Notes under the pieces: generated by a model | Databases searched by the model: none | The model's input: only the letters and a program-made list of their open reading frames with translations | What the model was told of the DNA's origin: nothing | Shown: piece by piece, positions 50,279 through 58,651 of the stretch | How the letters are laid out: the number at the start of each line of letters is the position of its first letter | How positions within the stretch are numbered: position 1 is the first letter of the stretch | Position numbers and translations under genes: made by a program | Assembly (NCBI RefSeq): GCF_001667145.1 | Contig: NZ_LZIF01000103.1 | Span: 44,987 to 108,986, forward strand | DNA from: Mycobacterium sp. 852002-51971_SCH5477799-a | GTDB lineage: Bacteria > Actinomycetota > Actinomycetes > Mycobacteriales > Mycobacteriaceae | Length of the DNA: 64,000 nucleotides | Direction of reading: 5' to 3'

Positions 50279-50917
50279 TCAGCGGTGGTCACTCGGGTGC
50301 CCGTCCAGGAGTCCGTGCTCGATGAGGCCCAACACTTGGGCTCGCGCGAAGCTGACGGCGGCGGGGCTCGTCGGTAGCGGCCCGTCGAGCAGCAGGTAAG
50401 CCAGCCCGTGCACCGCTGACCAGGCGGCGATCTCGGCGCCCGGCCTGCGGCGAGCGTCCAGTAGACCGGCGGCTTGCGCTTCGTCGAGCACCTGGCCAAG
50501 GACCTCGAAGGGGTCGGCACCGGCGGCAGTGGGCTCAGCGTCGGGGGATGTCGCGGGGTGCGAGGTGAACGCGGCGCGAAACAGTCCCGGCTGCGAAGTT
50601 GCGAAGTCGATGTAGGCGTTGCCCACCGCGCGCAGTTTCTTGCGAGGGTCCTTGGTGCGATCGACGCGTTGACGCATCCGCGCGGCGAGCTCGCTGCGCG
50701 CAAAGCGCGACACCTCGGCGAGCAGTGCCTCGCGGTCGGAAAAGTGGCGGTAGGCGGCCGAGTGCGACACTCCGGCCGTCCTGGCCGCCTCGCGCAGGAT
50801 CACCCGATCGGGTCCGCCCTCGCGGGCCAGCGCGATGCTCGCCTCGATCAGGGTCGAGCGCAACGCACCGTGGTGGTAGCCCTTTTTGCCCGGAGGGTCG
50901 GCGCCGACGGATCCCAT
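50279..50917 (-). CDS. TetR-family regulator with a WHG-type C-terminal domain
   Basis: A 212-residue regulator. The HTH region includes [20 protein letters not shown] (residues of about 43-62). The end [21 protein letters not shown] through [15 protein letters not shown] resembles the TetR_C_33/WHG domain. It is divergent from the NmrA-like gene (111 bases between), so control of that gene is likely. Confidence 0.85.
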   Translation of the reverse strand: MGSVGADPPGKKGYHHGALRSTLIEASIALAREGGPDRVILREAARTAGVSHSAAYRHFSDREALLAEVSRFARSELAARMRQRVDRTKDPRKKLRAVGNAYIDFATSQPGLFRAAFTSHPATSPDAEPTAAGADPFEVLGQVLDEAQAAGLLDARRRPGAEIAAWSAVHGLAYLLLDGPLPTSPAAVSFARAQVLGLIEHGLLDGHPSDHR

Positions 50918-50946
50918 GCCATCACGATCTCACGCCGGCCCGTATG

Positions 50947-51000
50947 TTGACAACGGTCACATCGCGGTCGCATACTGGGAAAGTAACCACCGGTCACATC
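50947..51000 (+). promoter_or_regulatory. Promoter and repeat region of the NmrA-like gene
   Basis: A candidate -35 TTGACA (50947-50952) and -10 CATACT (50971-50976), 18 bases apart. CGGTCACATC repeats at 50954-50963 and 50991-51000. The second copy forms part of GTAACC-ACC-GGTCAC, a near-palindrome fitting a TetR site. Confidence 0.55.
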
Positions 51001-51028
51001 ATGGGTATCCGATAGGAAGGGAACTCCA

Positions 51029-52186
51029 ATGACAAACACACGTGTGCTGGTCACCGGCTCCACCGGAAGAATCGGCGGGGCGGTGGCGGCCCAATTGTTG
51101 GAAAGGGGCGTGGCTACGCGGGCCCTGGTACGTCGCGACGACTGGCGCAGCGCCCGTTTGCGTGCCTTAGGCGCCGAGATCGTGGTGGCGGATATGCTTG
51201 ATATTCAACAGGTTCGGGCCGCAGTCGACGGTGTGAATCGATTGTTCTTCAACCCCCCGTACCACCCGCATGCACTGGACAGCTCGGTCGCCTTTGCCGT
51301 GGCCGCGCGCAGCGCAGGCGTTGAGGCAGTGGTCGCGCTGGGCCAGTGGCTGGCCAGTCCGGAGCATCCCGCGCTGATGACGCGCCAGCAGTGGTTGTCC
51401 GACAAACTGTTTCAACTGCTGCCGGACACCGCCCACGTCGCGGTTGATCCCGGGTTTTTTGCTGACAACTATTTCCAAGTTCTGCCCGTTGCCGCCCAGC
51501 TCGGGGTGTTGCCGATGCCGAAGACGGGGGGCCGACTCAACGCGCCGCCGTCCAACGAAGACATCGCGCGGGTCGCGGTGGGCGCGTTGCTCGACCCGCA
51601 CCGCCACGACGGACGGGCCTATCGCCCGACCGGGCCAAAGCTATTGTCCGCCAATGACATTGCCGACGCGATAGGCGAGGCGCTGGGACGGCGGGTTCGC
51701 CTCATGGAAATTCCCCCGTGGATGTTCATGCGAGCGGTGCGCGTGGGCGCCAAGCGACTCGGAGTGGACATGTACTTCGAGTCCGGTTTGCGTCATTACC
51801 TGCCCGAGACCGGCCTGGGGACCTGGGAAGTGGGCGGTCCGACCACCCATGTGCGTGATGTCGCCGGGGTTGAACCCGAAGACTTTCTCACCATCGCCCG
51901 CCGCTACGTCACCGCGGCAGACACCCGGCGCACCGCACGAAACATGCTGCGTGAGATCGGGACTCTCATGCTGACCGGGGTGGTGCCAGCGCACCGGCTT
52001 GACCGCTTCGACCGGCGCCAGCAGCATCCCCAGCCCGCCCAGCCCCGGCATTCGGCCGAGTCGGCCGTGTGGCGAAGCGAGCACACACCGTCCGTTGACC
52101 CGCTCCGGTACCGGTTCGGCCCAGCCACGATCACTCCCGTATCGGACGCCCCGGAGCGCCTGTGGGGCCAGCGATTGTCGTCCTAA
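51029..52186 (+). CDS. NmrA-like NAD(P)-binding protein
   Basis: A 385-residue protein of the atypical SDR/NmrA group: VLVTGSTGRIGGAVAAQLLERG is the nucleotide-binding start. RALGAEIVVADMLD and NRLFFNPPYHPHALD follow. The C-terminal 100 residues are longer than the classic NmrA domain, with an Arg/Gln-rich part of about 50 residues. Such proteins act as reductases or as redox sensors. Substrate unknown. Divergent from the TetR regulator. Confidence 0.8.
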   Translation: MTNTRVLVTGSTGRIGGAVAAQLLERGVATRALVRRDDWRSARLRALGAEIVVADMLDIQQVRAAVDGVNRLFFNPPYHPHALDSSVAFAVAARSAGVEAVVALGQWLASPEHPALMTRQQWLSDKLFQLLPDTAHVAVDPGFFADNYFQVLPVAAQLGVLPMPKTGGRLNAPPSNEDIARVAVGALLDPHRHDGRAYRPTGPKLLSANDIADAIGEALGRRVRLMEIPPWMFMRAVRVGAKRLGVDMYFESGLRHYLPETGLGTWEVGGPTTHVRDVAGVEPEDFLTIARRYVTAADTRRTARNMLREIGTLMLTGVVPAHRLDRFDRRQQHPQPAQPRHSAESAVWRSEHTPSVDPLRYRFGPATITPVSDAPERLWGQRLSS

Positions 52187-52218
52187 GAGGATTCGGGTAC
52201 CGCTCCGCGCACCAAAAA

Positions 52219-52238
52219 ATGATATCTTTTTATATCAT
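52219..52238. promoter_or_regulatory. AT-rich palindrome upstream of the SPFH gene
   Basis: ATGATAT (52219-52225) and ATATCAT (52232-52238) with a CTTTTT spacer, followed by GGGAGGAGG and the GTG start at 52262. It is very unusual in its base composition for this genome and resembles an operator covering the -10 region. Confidence 0.7.
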
Positions 52239-52261
52239 ATTTTGGGAGGAGGTCGGTACCG

Positions 52262-53167
52262 GTGGACAGCTCTGAATTACCCAACAACGCCCACGTCGTC
52301 GGACACCAGGGAGCCCAGGTCGAGATCGATCAGCGTCGGGCCAGCGCCGTCACCGGCTGGCTCGGTGTGCTCGTCATCGCCGCGTGCATCGCCGGAATTG
52401 TCCTGACGGCCAACAACAAACGTGACCTGCTGTGGCTGCCGATCGTGATCCTTGCCTTGGTCGTCAGCTCGTTGGTGGTCGTTGCGCCCGGGCAGAGCTC
52501 GGTGATCCAGTTCTTCGGGCGCTACATCGGCACCGTGAGCCGTCCGGGGTTCTGGTGGGTGGCGCCGCTGACGGTGCGCCGCGGGGTCAGCCTGCGGGTG
52601 CGCAACTTTGAGACGGCGCACTTGAAGGTCAACGACGCCGACGGTAGCCCGGTAGAGATCGCAGCGATCGTGGTCTGGCAGGTTGCCGATACCGCCAAGG
52701 CGACCTACGCGGTGGATAACTACCAAGGCTTCGTGTCAATGCAGGCCGAGTCGGCGCTGCGCCACGTCGCCACCAGTCATCCTTATGACGAGCCCACCGG
52801 CGCCGGCACTTCGTTGCGCGGCTCCACCGAACAAGTGGTCGCCGACCTCGCCCGCGAACTAGCTGAGCGCGTCCATATCGCTGGCGTAGAGATTGTCGAG
52901 GTTCGCATCTCCCACCTGGCCTACGCCCAAGAAATCGCGCAAGCCATGTTGCGTCGTCAGCAGGCGGGCGCGGTCATCGCCGCGCGCACCCGCATCGTCG
53001 AGGGCGCCGTCGGGATGGTCCACCTGGCGTTAGAGCGACTCGCCGACAGCGGCGTCGTGGCGCTCGATGAGGAGCGCACCGCCAGCATGGTCAGCAACCT
53101 CATGGTGGTGCTGTGCGCCGACCAACCGCCCTCGCCCGTGGTCAACACCGGCACGCTCTACACGTGA
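52262..53167 (+). CDS. SPFH/band-7 family membrane protein
   Basis: A 301-residue protein. Two N-terminal helices lie at about residues 32-48 (WLGVLVIAACIAGIVLT) and 57-75 (LWLPIVILALVVSSLVVVAP). The SPFH domain then runs from PGQSSVIQFFGRYIGTVSRPG to around RISHLAYAQEIAQAMLRRQQ. SPFH proteins form membrane ring or scaffold structures. The GTG start follows GGGAGGAGG. The stop overlaps the next gene's GTG by four bases. Confidence 0.88.
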   Translation: MDSSELPNNAHVVGHQGAQVEIDQRRASAVTGWLGVLVIAACIAGIVLTANNKRDLLWLPIVILALVVSSLVVVAPGQSSVIQFFGRYIGTVSRPGFWWVAPLTVRRGVSLRVRNFETAHLKVNDADGSPVEIAAIVVWQVADTAKATYAVDNYQGFVSMQAESALRHVATSHPYDEPTGAGTSLRGSTEQVVADLARELAERVHIAGVEIVEVRISHLAYAQEIAQAMLRRQQAGAVIAARTRIVEGAVGMVHLALERLADSGVVALDEERTASMVSNLMVVLCADQPPSPVVNTGTLYT

Positions 53168-53391
53168 GCGGCCGCCGACAGGTACTGCTGCGGATCGACC
53201 CCGCCGTGCACGACGCGCTCACTCGCTGGGCCAACGACGAGTTCCGCAGCCTCAATGCCCAGGTCGAAATGATCCTGCGCAGAGCACTCGACGACGCCGG
53301 TCGGATGCCGAAACACGTTGCGCCCCCGCCCAAGAGGGGCCGTCCCAGAGCGACAGCGGATAAATCCGGCACCGCGACGGAGAGCGATTAG
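53164..53391 (+). CDS. Ribbon-helix-helix (Arc-type) protein coupled to the SPFH gene
   Basis: A 75-residue protein starting with the GTG of the SPFH stop (GTGA). The part QVLLRIDPAVHDALTRWAND, followed by EFRSLNAQVEMILRRAL, is a ribbon-helix-helix fold (Arc/MetJ-like): strand, helix, then the helix with N-x-x-V. A basic tail PPKRGRPRATADKS follows. It likely binds DNA as a dimer of dimers. A self-binding role at the palindrome 52219-52238 is an inference. Confidence 0.8.
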   Translation: MSGRRQVLLRIDPAVHDALTRWANDEFRSLNAQVEMILRRALDDAGRMPKHVAPPPKRGRPRATADKSGTATESD

Positions 53392-53458
53392 CACCCCAAG
53401 ATACCGATCGTGGTCAGGCAGATCGTCACCGGAAGCCACGACGCGGCGAGGGTCTGCT

Positions 53459-54346
53459 TCAGCGATGGGCGGGTGCGCGTTGGCGAATGATGCGCACCAT
53501 CTCCGCCGGGCGCTCAAGGGCGGAAAAGTGGCCCGCGCCGGGCACTGTGATGCTGTCGACTTTCAGTAGGCGAGCAGCGTGCTCCCGCTCCGCCTTGCGA
53601 GACCAATCGTTTTCGCTGTAGACCAACGTGACGGGGACCTTCACCTGCGGGTAGCGGCTTCGTGCGTTGACCAGATCCGTGAGGCTGCGCATGATGGCCC
53701 GGGCCACTGTCGGGTAGCCCCGCCGGCGGCCGCTTCGCCGTAACTCGCCAAGAAAGTCTTCCTCCAGCGCGTGGTGGTCGGCGAAGCCGCCGCGCAGGAT
53801 GCCTCGTAAGATCATCCGGGTTTCCATTCGGGCGAAGATCGGCCCCGAACCGGGCAGCCGGACGCCCCTTCCGATCACGCGGGCAAACCAGTTGCCCCGT
53901 TCGAGTCCGCTCGGGTAGTCGTAGGCGTTGAAGGCGATCACGTTGCGGACGTCGTCCGTCAGTTCGATGGAGGCCAATAGCGCGATCGCGGCCCCCATCG
54001 ATTCGCCGGCCAGTGTGACGTCGTGCAGGCCGAGCGTTCTGACGAATTCGACGACGGCGCCGCGCAGTTCGGGCTCGCCGTATCGGGCGCCCCGAACAAT
54101 GTCGGACCACCCCATACCGGGAAAATCCACTGCGTAGACGGTGAATTCGTCCCAGAGCGCGGGTACGACGCGCTGGAAGTAGTCCAGCTGTGTGCGGACC
54201 GTGTGCAGCAGGACCAGCGGCGGGCCGGTTCCGGTCGTGAAGTAGCGCAGCCGCGACCCATCGGACCGGCTTAGGAACTTGACCTCGCCGCGGCCGCCGC
54301 TCCACGTCATGGTGTAGCGCTGATCGGGAACCTCGTTGGACTGCAT
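53459..54346 (-). CDS. Alpha/beta hydrolase
   Basis: A 295-residue alpha/beta hydrolase, last of four tight leftward genes. The oxyanion region is PPLVLLHTVRTQ. The nucleophile elbow is TLAGESMGAAIALLAS (Ser in G-E-S-M-G). The acid is in LVYSENDWSRKAE. The His is in PGAGHFSALERP. The ATG at 54346 sits four bases after the methyltransferase stop. The substrate is unknown. The operon context suggests an ester of a small molecule made or modified by the two methyltransferases. Confidence 0.87.
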   Translation of the reverse strand: MQSNEVPDQRYTMTWSGGRGEVKFLSRSDGSRLRYFTTGTGPPLVLLHTVRTQLDYFQRVVPALWDEFTVYAVDFPGMGWSDIVRGARYGEPELRGAVVEFVRTLGLHDVTLAGESMGAAIALLASIELTDDVRNVIAFNAYDYPSGLERGNWFARVIGRGVRLPGSGPIFARMETRMILRGILRGGFADHHALEEDFLGELRRSGRRRGYPTVARAIMRSLTDLVNARSRYPQVKVPVTLVYSENDWSRKAEREHAARLLKVDSITVPGAGHFSALERPAEMVRIIRQRAPAHR

Positions 54347-54350
54347 GGTG

Positions 54351-55154
54351 TTACCGTTCGCTAATTGCTTGGATGGCCCGCAGCCGTCCGTCGGCCAGGG
54401 CCTGGGTGAGGTTTTCGGCCTTCCGCTCGAAGTCGGTGACGAACGCGTGCAGACCCAGCGGGCTGGCGGGCTGGGCCAGCACGGCGCGCATGACCGCGGC
54501 CGCCTGGTCGGTGAGGTCATTCCACGCTATGACCGCGAAGCCGGCGGACTCTACGGCGGCTCGCAGCTCGTCGGGGGTGACCAGGTGACTGCGCATGGGC
54601 TGGTCGGCCCACGGCAGCGGATAGTCGAGCGCGCGACCGTCCCCGATTGTGATGTCCCACAGGGCAAGCCGTCCGCCGCCTTTGAGGACTCTGCGCGCCT
54701 CGGAGTACAGCCGGGTCTTGTCGGCCACATTCATCTGGACGTGCTGGCTGATGGCGACATCGAAAGCGCCGTCGGTGAAGGGGAGTTTGGTCACGTCCGC
54801 CTGACGGACCGAGATCCGGTCGTCGAGCCCGACGAGCCTATTGAGCCAGCGGTTCGTTTCGCAGTATTCATCGGTGAGATCGACCGCGGCGACTCGGCAG
54901 CCGTAGCGGTCGGCGACGTAGCGGGCGGTGCCGCCGACACCGCTGCCGGCGTCGAGAACTTCACTGTCCCTGGTGATCTGTGCCAAGTCCACCAGCTGCG
55001 CGGTGGCAATGCGGCCCATGGTGTGAAAGTCCTCCAGCAGGCCCAGGTCGGCGGCTGCGAGGCGGTCGAGGTCCTTCCCGGCCGACACCAGCGCCCGCTC
55101 GATGTTATTGCGTGACAGGCCCGTCGAATACTGGTCCTGGATCGTGTCGTTCAT
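54351..55154 (-). CDS. SAM-dependent methyltransferase (second of the pair)
   Basis: A 267-residue class I methyltransferase. Motif I is EVLDAGSGVGGTARYVADRY, motif post-I includes VAAVDLTDEYCET, and motif II is FDVAISQHVQMNVADK, followed by VLKGGGRLALWDI. The LD-x-G-x-G-x-G pattern and the long insert DYPLPWADQP resemble the glycine/sarcosine-type or gamma-tocopherol group, but the substrate is unproven. The ATG at 55154 overlaps the stop of the preceding methyltransferase (ATGA). Confidence 0.85.
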   Translation of the reverse strand: MNDTIQDQYSTGLSRNNIERALVSAGKDLDRLAAADLGLLEDFHTMGRIATAQLVDLAQITRDSEVLDAGSGVGGTARYVADRYGCRVAAVDLTDEYCETNRWLNRLVGLDDRISVRQADVTKLPFTDGAFDVAISQHVQMNVADKTRLYSEARRVLKGGGRLALWDITIGDGRALDYPLPWADQPMRSHLVTPDELRAAVESAGFAVIAWNDLTDQAAAVMRAVLAQPASPLGLHAFVTDFERKAENLTQALADGRLRAIQAISER

Positions 55155-55987
55155 CGCCGCACCTGAGCCCATGCGGTAATGATGGGAGGCATCGCAATGA
55201 GCGCGTTGACCGCGAGCGCCTCTCGGCGGAATCGCGGGACGAACTCGTCGATGTCGGCGAGCTCGTCGACGGCGAAGCCCCCTTGTTCGGCGATGGGGGA
55301 CACCAGCCGCCAGACTTCCGTGAGGTAGGCAAGGATGTCGGTGTCGGCGGCGGTTCCGATCGGCGTGCCGAGGGTCAGCCGTGGCGCGCCCAGGCCGGCG
55401 TCGGCGAAGATGGTGTGCAGCGTGGTGCCGAACCGGGCGCTGAGCCCCATAGCCTCGAAGGCGCGGACGATCCCACCCGTCACCCGCCGGAACAGCGGCG
55501 TGTCCGGAACGCCGTGCGCACCGGTGATGTCGTTTTCGGAGAACGCGACCACGCCGCCCGGGCGCACGTGGGAGCTCAGACGCCGCAGCGTGGCGGCCGG
55601 ATCGGGCAGGTGCATCAGGATCAGCCGGCCAATTACGGCATCGACCGGTTCGTCCAAGGCGAGCGCGTCAATCGCGGCCTGTATGAAATGCACTGTCGGC
55701 AGGCCCTGTTCGGCGGCGCGGGCCAGGGCCAGCGCGATCATCTCGGGTGCGGCGTCCACACCGAGGACGGATCCCGTCGGGCCGACCAGTCGGGCGGCGA
55801 TGAACGAGACATCGCCGGGGCCGCAGCCGACATCGAGCACCCGCATGCCCTGCCGAAGCCCCGCGAGCCGCAGCGCGTGCTCGGTGTAGTCGTTGTACAG
55901 CCGTCCTTGCAGGAGCAACCGCTGCACCTCCACGTCGGCGTGGCCCAGGACATAAGTGCTGCCGGTAGCGGATGGCGTTGTAGTCAT
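55151..55987 (-). CDS. SAM-dependent methyltransferase (first of the pair)
   Basis: A 278-residue class I methyltransferase. Motif I is MRVLDVGCGPGDVSFIAARL, motif post-I is VLGVDAAPEMIALA, and VDAVIGRLILMHLPDPAATL with VRPGGVVAFSE are motifs II and III. The sequence differs enough from its neighbour that a recent duplication is unlikely. The ATG at 55987 was chosen because GAAAGG lies 10 bases before it. The ATG at 55996 has poorer spacing. The MFS gene is 41 bases upstream. Confidence 0.85.
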   Translation of the reverse strand: MTTTPSATGSTYVLGHADVEVQRLLLQGRLYNDYTEHALRLAGLRQGMRVLDVGCGPGDVSFIAARLVGPTGSVLGVDAAPEMIALALARAAEQGLPTVHFIQAAIDALALDEPVDAVIGRLILMHLPDPAATLRRLSSHVRPGGVVAFSENDITGAHGVPDTPLFRRVTGGIVRAFEAMGLSARFGTTLHTIFADAGLGAPRLTLGTPIGTAADTDILAYLTEVWRLVSPIAEQGGFAVDELADIDEFVPRFRREALAVNALIAMPPIITAWAQVRR

Positions 55988-56028
55988 GCTTTTCATGCCT
56001 TTCGGTGTCGGGACGCTTCAGGGCTTCT

Positions 56029-57582
56029 TTAGGCCTCGGCCAGCGCCGAGGCCTTGGCGGACGGTGTCGATTGGTGGGTCCGCGCCGGCAGCAGCCAGCC
56101 GACGACGATCGCCGCGCCCAGCGCGATGCCCGCGCATACCAACGAGCTGGCCTGCATCCCGTCCAGGAACGCGCGGTTGACGACGTCGCGGACGGCGCCG
56201 GCCTGTGGCGCCGGTAGCTGCTGGATCACCGTGTGGGCCACCGCCATTGAGTGATGCATGGCATCGGCGGGCAATCCTGTCAACGCCGAGGTGCCCAGGC
56301 GGCCGGAGTACACCGAGGCGAAGATGCTGCCCGCGATGGCAACGCCGAGGGTGCCGCCGAGCTCGCGCGTCGTGTCGTTGACGGCGGAGCCGACCCCGGC
56401 CTTGTCGGCGGACAGCGATCCCATGATCGCCTCGGTGGCCGGTGAAAAGGTCAGGCCGAGACCGCCGCCGAGCAGGAGCATCTGCAGTGCGATCTGGTTG
56501 TAGGGCGTCGCCGCGTCGGCCGTGGATGCCCACGCCAGCCCGCCGGCGAATATGGCGAGGCCCGCGCAGACGACGGCTGTGGTGCCGATCCGTTCGACGA
56601 GCCGCGGTCCAAGGATGCTGGCCAGCGCGATCGAGGCGGCAACCGGCAGCAACCGCACGCCGCTCTGAAAGGCGGTGTAGTCCTTGATGAATTGGAAGTA
56701 CTGGGTGATGACGAAGATGAAGCCGAAGAGCGTCAGGAAGCCGGCCGTCACGGCCAGGCTGCCGCCGGAGAACCGGCGGTTCAAGAACACGGTGACGTCC
56801 AGCATGGGGTGGGTGCTGCGCCGCTCCCACAGCGCAAACCCGACGAGAACGAATGCGGATGCGGCGAATCCGGCCACGGTTCGGCCGTTGGTCCATCCCC
56901 AGCTGGGTGCCTCGATGACCGTGTAGACCAGCGTCGTGATCCCGGCTGCGGAGAGCAGCAACCCGGGCACGTCGACGCGGGGCGCCGCCGGGTCACGCGA
57001 GGTCGGAACGAACAGGACGCCGCCGACGATGGCCACCGCGGCGATCGGGATGTTGACCATGAAGATCGAGCCCCACCAGAAGTGCTCGAGCAGCCAGCCG
57101 CCGCTGATCGGCCCCACGGCCACGCCAACGCCGACCATGGCCGCCCACAGCCCGATCGCCTTGGCGCGCGGCGCCGGGTCGGTGAAGATGTTGGTGATCA
57201 GCCCGAGAGTGGTTGGGAAGATCACCGCCGCTCCGATGCCCATCGCGGCGCGCGCCGCGATCAACGCGTCAGCCGAATTCACCTGCGCCGCAACGGCGGA
57301 GGTGACGGCGAACAGCGCCAGCCCAGAGTTGAGCCAGCCCCGCCGGCCATAGCGGTCGGACAGGCTGCCCACCGAGAGCAGCAGGCCGGACATGACCAGG
57401 GTGTAGGCGTCGACGATCCATTGCAGCTGTGCGGTGTCGGCGCCGAGTTCGCGTGACAGGGTGGGCAGCGCGACGTTGACGATGGTGGCGTCGACGCTGA
57501 TGACGAAGACACCGAGGCAGATGACGGCGAGGGCAGCGACGGGGTGATTCCGAAAAACCGGAAGTATCGGGGCGGTGCGCAT
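56029..57582 (-). CDS. MFS exporter of the 14-helix DHA2 type
   Basis: A 517-residue drug/H+ antiporter. It starts with AALAVICLGVFVISVDATIVNVALP, the DHA2 signature in helix 1. SLSDRYGRRGWLN is motif A. GPISGGWLLEHFWWGSIFMVN is motif C. About 14 membrane helices follow. The ATG at 57582 was chosen. It is first in the leftward operon and diverges from the HxlR gene, so HxlR repression is expected. It might export the methylated product. Confidence 0.9.
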   Translation of the reverse strand: MRTAPILPVFRNHPVAALAVICLGVFVISVDATIVNVALPTLSRELGADTAQLQWIVDAYTLVMSGLLLSVGSLSDRYGRRGWLNSGLALFAVTSAVAAQVNSADALIAARAAMGIGAAVIFPTTLGLITNIFTDPAPRAKAIGLWAAMVGVGVAVGPISGGWLLEHFWWGSIFMVNIPIAAVAIVGGVLFVPTSRDPAAPRVDVPGLLLSAAGITTLVYTVIEAPSWGWTNGRTVAGFAASAFVLVGFALWERRSTHPMLDVTVFLNRRFSGGSLAVTAGFLTLFGFIFVITQYFQFIKDYTAFQSGVRLLPVAASIALASILGPRLVERIGTTAVVCAGLAIFAGGLAWASTADAATPYNQIALQMLLLGGGLGLTFSPATEAIMGSLSADKAGVGSAVNDTTRELGGTLGVAIAGSIFASVYSGRLGTSALTGLPADAMHHSMAVAHTVIQQLPAPQAGAVRDVVNRAFLDGMQASSLVCAGIALGAAIVVGWLLPARTHQSTPSAKASALAEA

Positions 57583-57601
57583 GGACACGACGCTAAAGCT
57601 A

Positions 57602-57643
57602 TTAGACAAATAAATCAAGTAAATAGTTGAAAAAGATGTCTAA
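57602..57643. promoter_or_regulatory. Inverted repeat in the MFS-HxlR intergenic region
   Basis: TTAGACA (57602-57608) and TGTCTAA (57637-57643), 28 bases apart, in an AT-rich 77-base divergent region. It fits an operator pair that would cover both promoters. Confidence 0.5.
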
Positions 57644-57659
57644 ACGCTGGTAGGCTGGC

Positions 57660-58304
57660 GTGGTGCCGCCCCGCAGGAACTACAACCAGAACTGTCCGAT
57701 CGCCCGCGGACTCGACGTCCTCGGTGAGCGGTGGACGTTGCTGATCCTGCGCGAGCTGGTCGGCGGCGCCCGCCGCTACGGCGACCTGCGCGACGCGCTG
57801 CCCGGTATCGCGACAAATCTGCTCGCCGAGCGGCTCAAGGAATTACAAGAGGCCGGGCTCGTCGACCGTGCCGACCTGCCCGCCCCGATCGGTCGCACCG
57901 TGTACACGCTCAGCGACATGGGCTGGCAGCGGGTACTGCCGATCCTGCACAGCATTGCGTGGTTCGGGCTGGACCGGCTGGACCCCGTCGAGGACGGCCC
58001 GGTGTCGCCGCTGAACGGGTTCCTCGCGGGAATACTGCTGGGTGGCAACGCCGCTAACGCGGCAGGCGTGGAGGCGACGTATCGCGCCGAGATCGACGGC
58101 CGTCGTTTCGAGTTCGCCGTGACGCAGGGCGGGCTCGGTGCCGCACGCGGCGAACCTGCGGTGACCCTCACCGCCACCGCGGCCGACCTGGTCACCGCCC
58201 GGCTGGGGGCGAGCGAGGGTAAGCGCAAGGCGGCGCTGCGGCGCATCGAGTTCAAAGGCGACCCGGAGGCCATCGACATAATGCGTCGCGTGTTTTCGCT
58301 GTAA
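57660..58304 (+). CDS. HxlR-family regulator with a C-terminal SCP2-like domain
   Basis: A 214-residue protein. Residues of about 1-100 form a winged helix of the HxlR family: [22 protein letters not shown], then [22 protein letters not shown], with [21 protein letters not shown] as wing. Residues of about 125-214 ([20 protein letters not shown] through [17 protein letters not shown]) resemble a sterol-carrier SCP2-like ligand domain. The start is GTG at 57660 or 57663. It diverges from the MFS operon. Confidence 0.88.
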   Translation: MVPPRRNYNQNCPIARGLDVLGERWTLLILRELVGGARRYGDLRDALPGIATNLLAERLKELQEAGLVDRADLPAPIGRTVYTLSDMGWQRVLPILHSIAWFGLDRLDPVEDGPVSPLNGFLAGILLGGNAANAAGVEATYRAEIDGRRFEFAVTQGGLGAARGEPAVTLTATAADLVTARLGASEGKRKAALRRIEFKGDPEAIDIMRRVFSL

Positions 58305-58645
58305 ACGCTGTCCGAGTCGATACGCATCGCGACGCCGCCCGACAAGGTGTGGGACCTGATCACCACCGTCGCCGGCATCACCGAGCGGTACGAGGCGTGG
58401 GACGCCGTCGAACACGCGGCGGTGAGCAACGGCTTCAGTGGGCACGAGGTTCCGGCTGGCCCGTCACCGCATCGGCGGCGCCAAAACCGCGCTGTGCCGC
58501 GCGACCTCGGCAGAGGCACCGCGACGCTTGTGCTGGCTGCAGCGCCCCACCTGCCCACCATGTCGGTCGAATTCGATCTGGTCCCTGTGACCGGAACCTC
58601 CCAGCTGAACCACACCAGGACCTCGGTCGCATCGCCGCTAAGCTG
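58305..58645 (+). pseudogene. Decayed SRPBCC-type ligand-binding protein
   Basis: Directly after the HxlR stop the frame reads [20 protein letters not shown] and then [19 protein letters not shown]. It then moves one frame to [20 protein letters not shown] and returns to [19 protein letters not shown]. Together these are the beginning, middle and end of an SRPBCC (START-like) domain of about 110 residues, broken by two frameshifts. No start codon of its own is apparent. It lies seven bases upstream of guaA. Confidence 0.65.
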
Positions 58646-58651
58646 ATTGCC

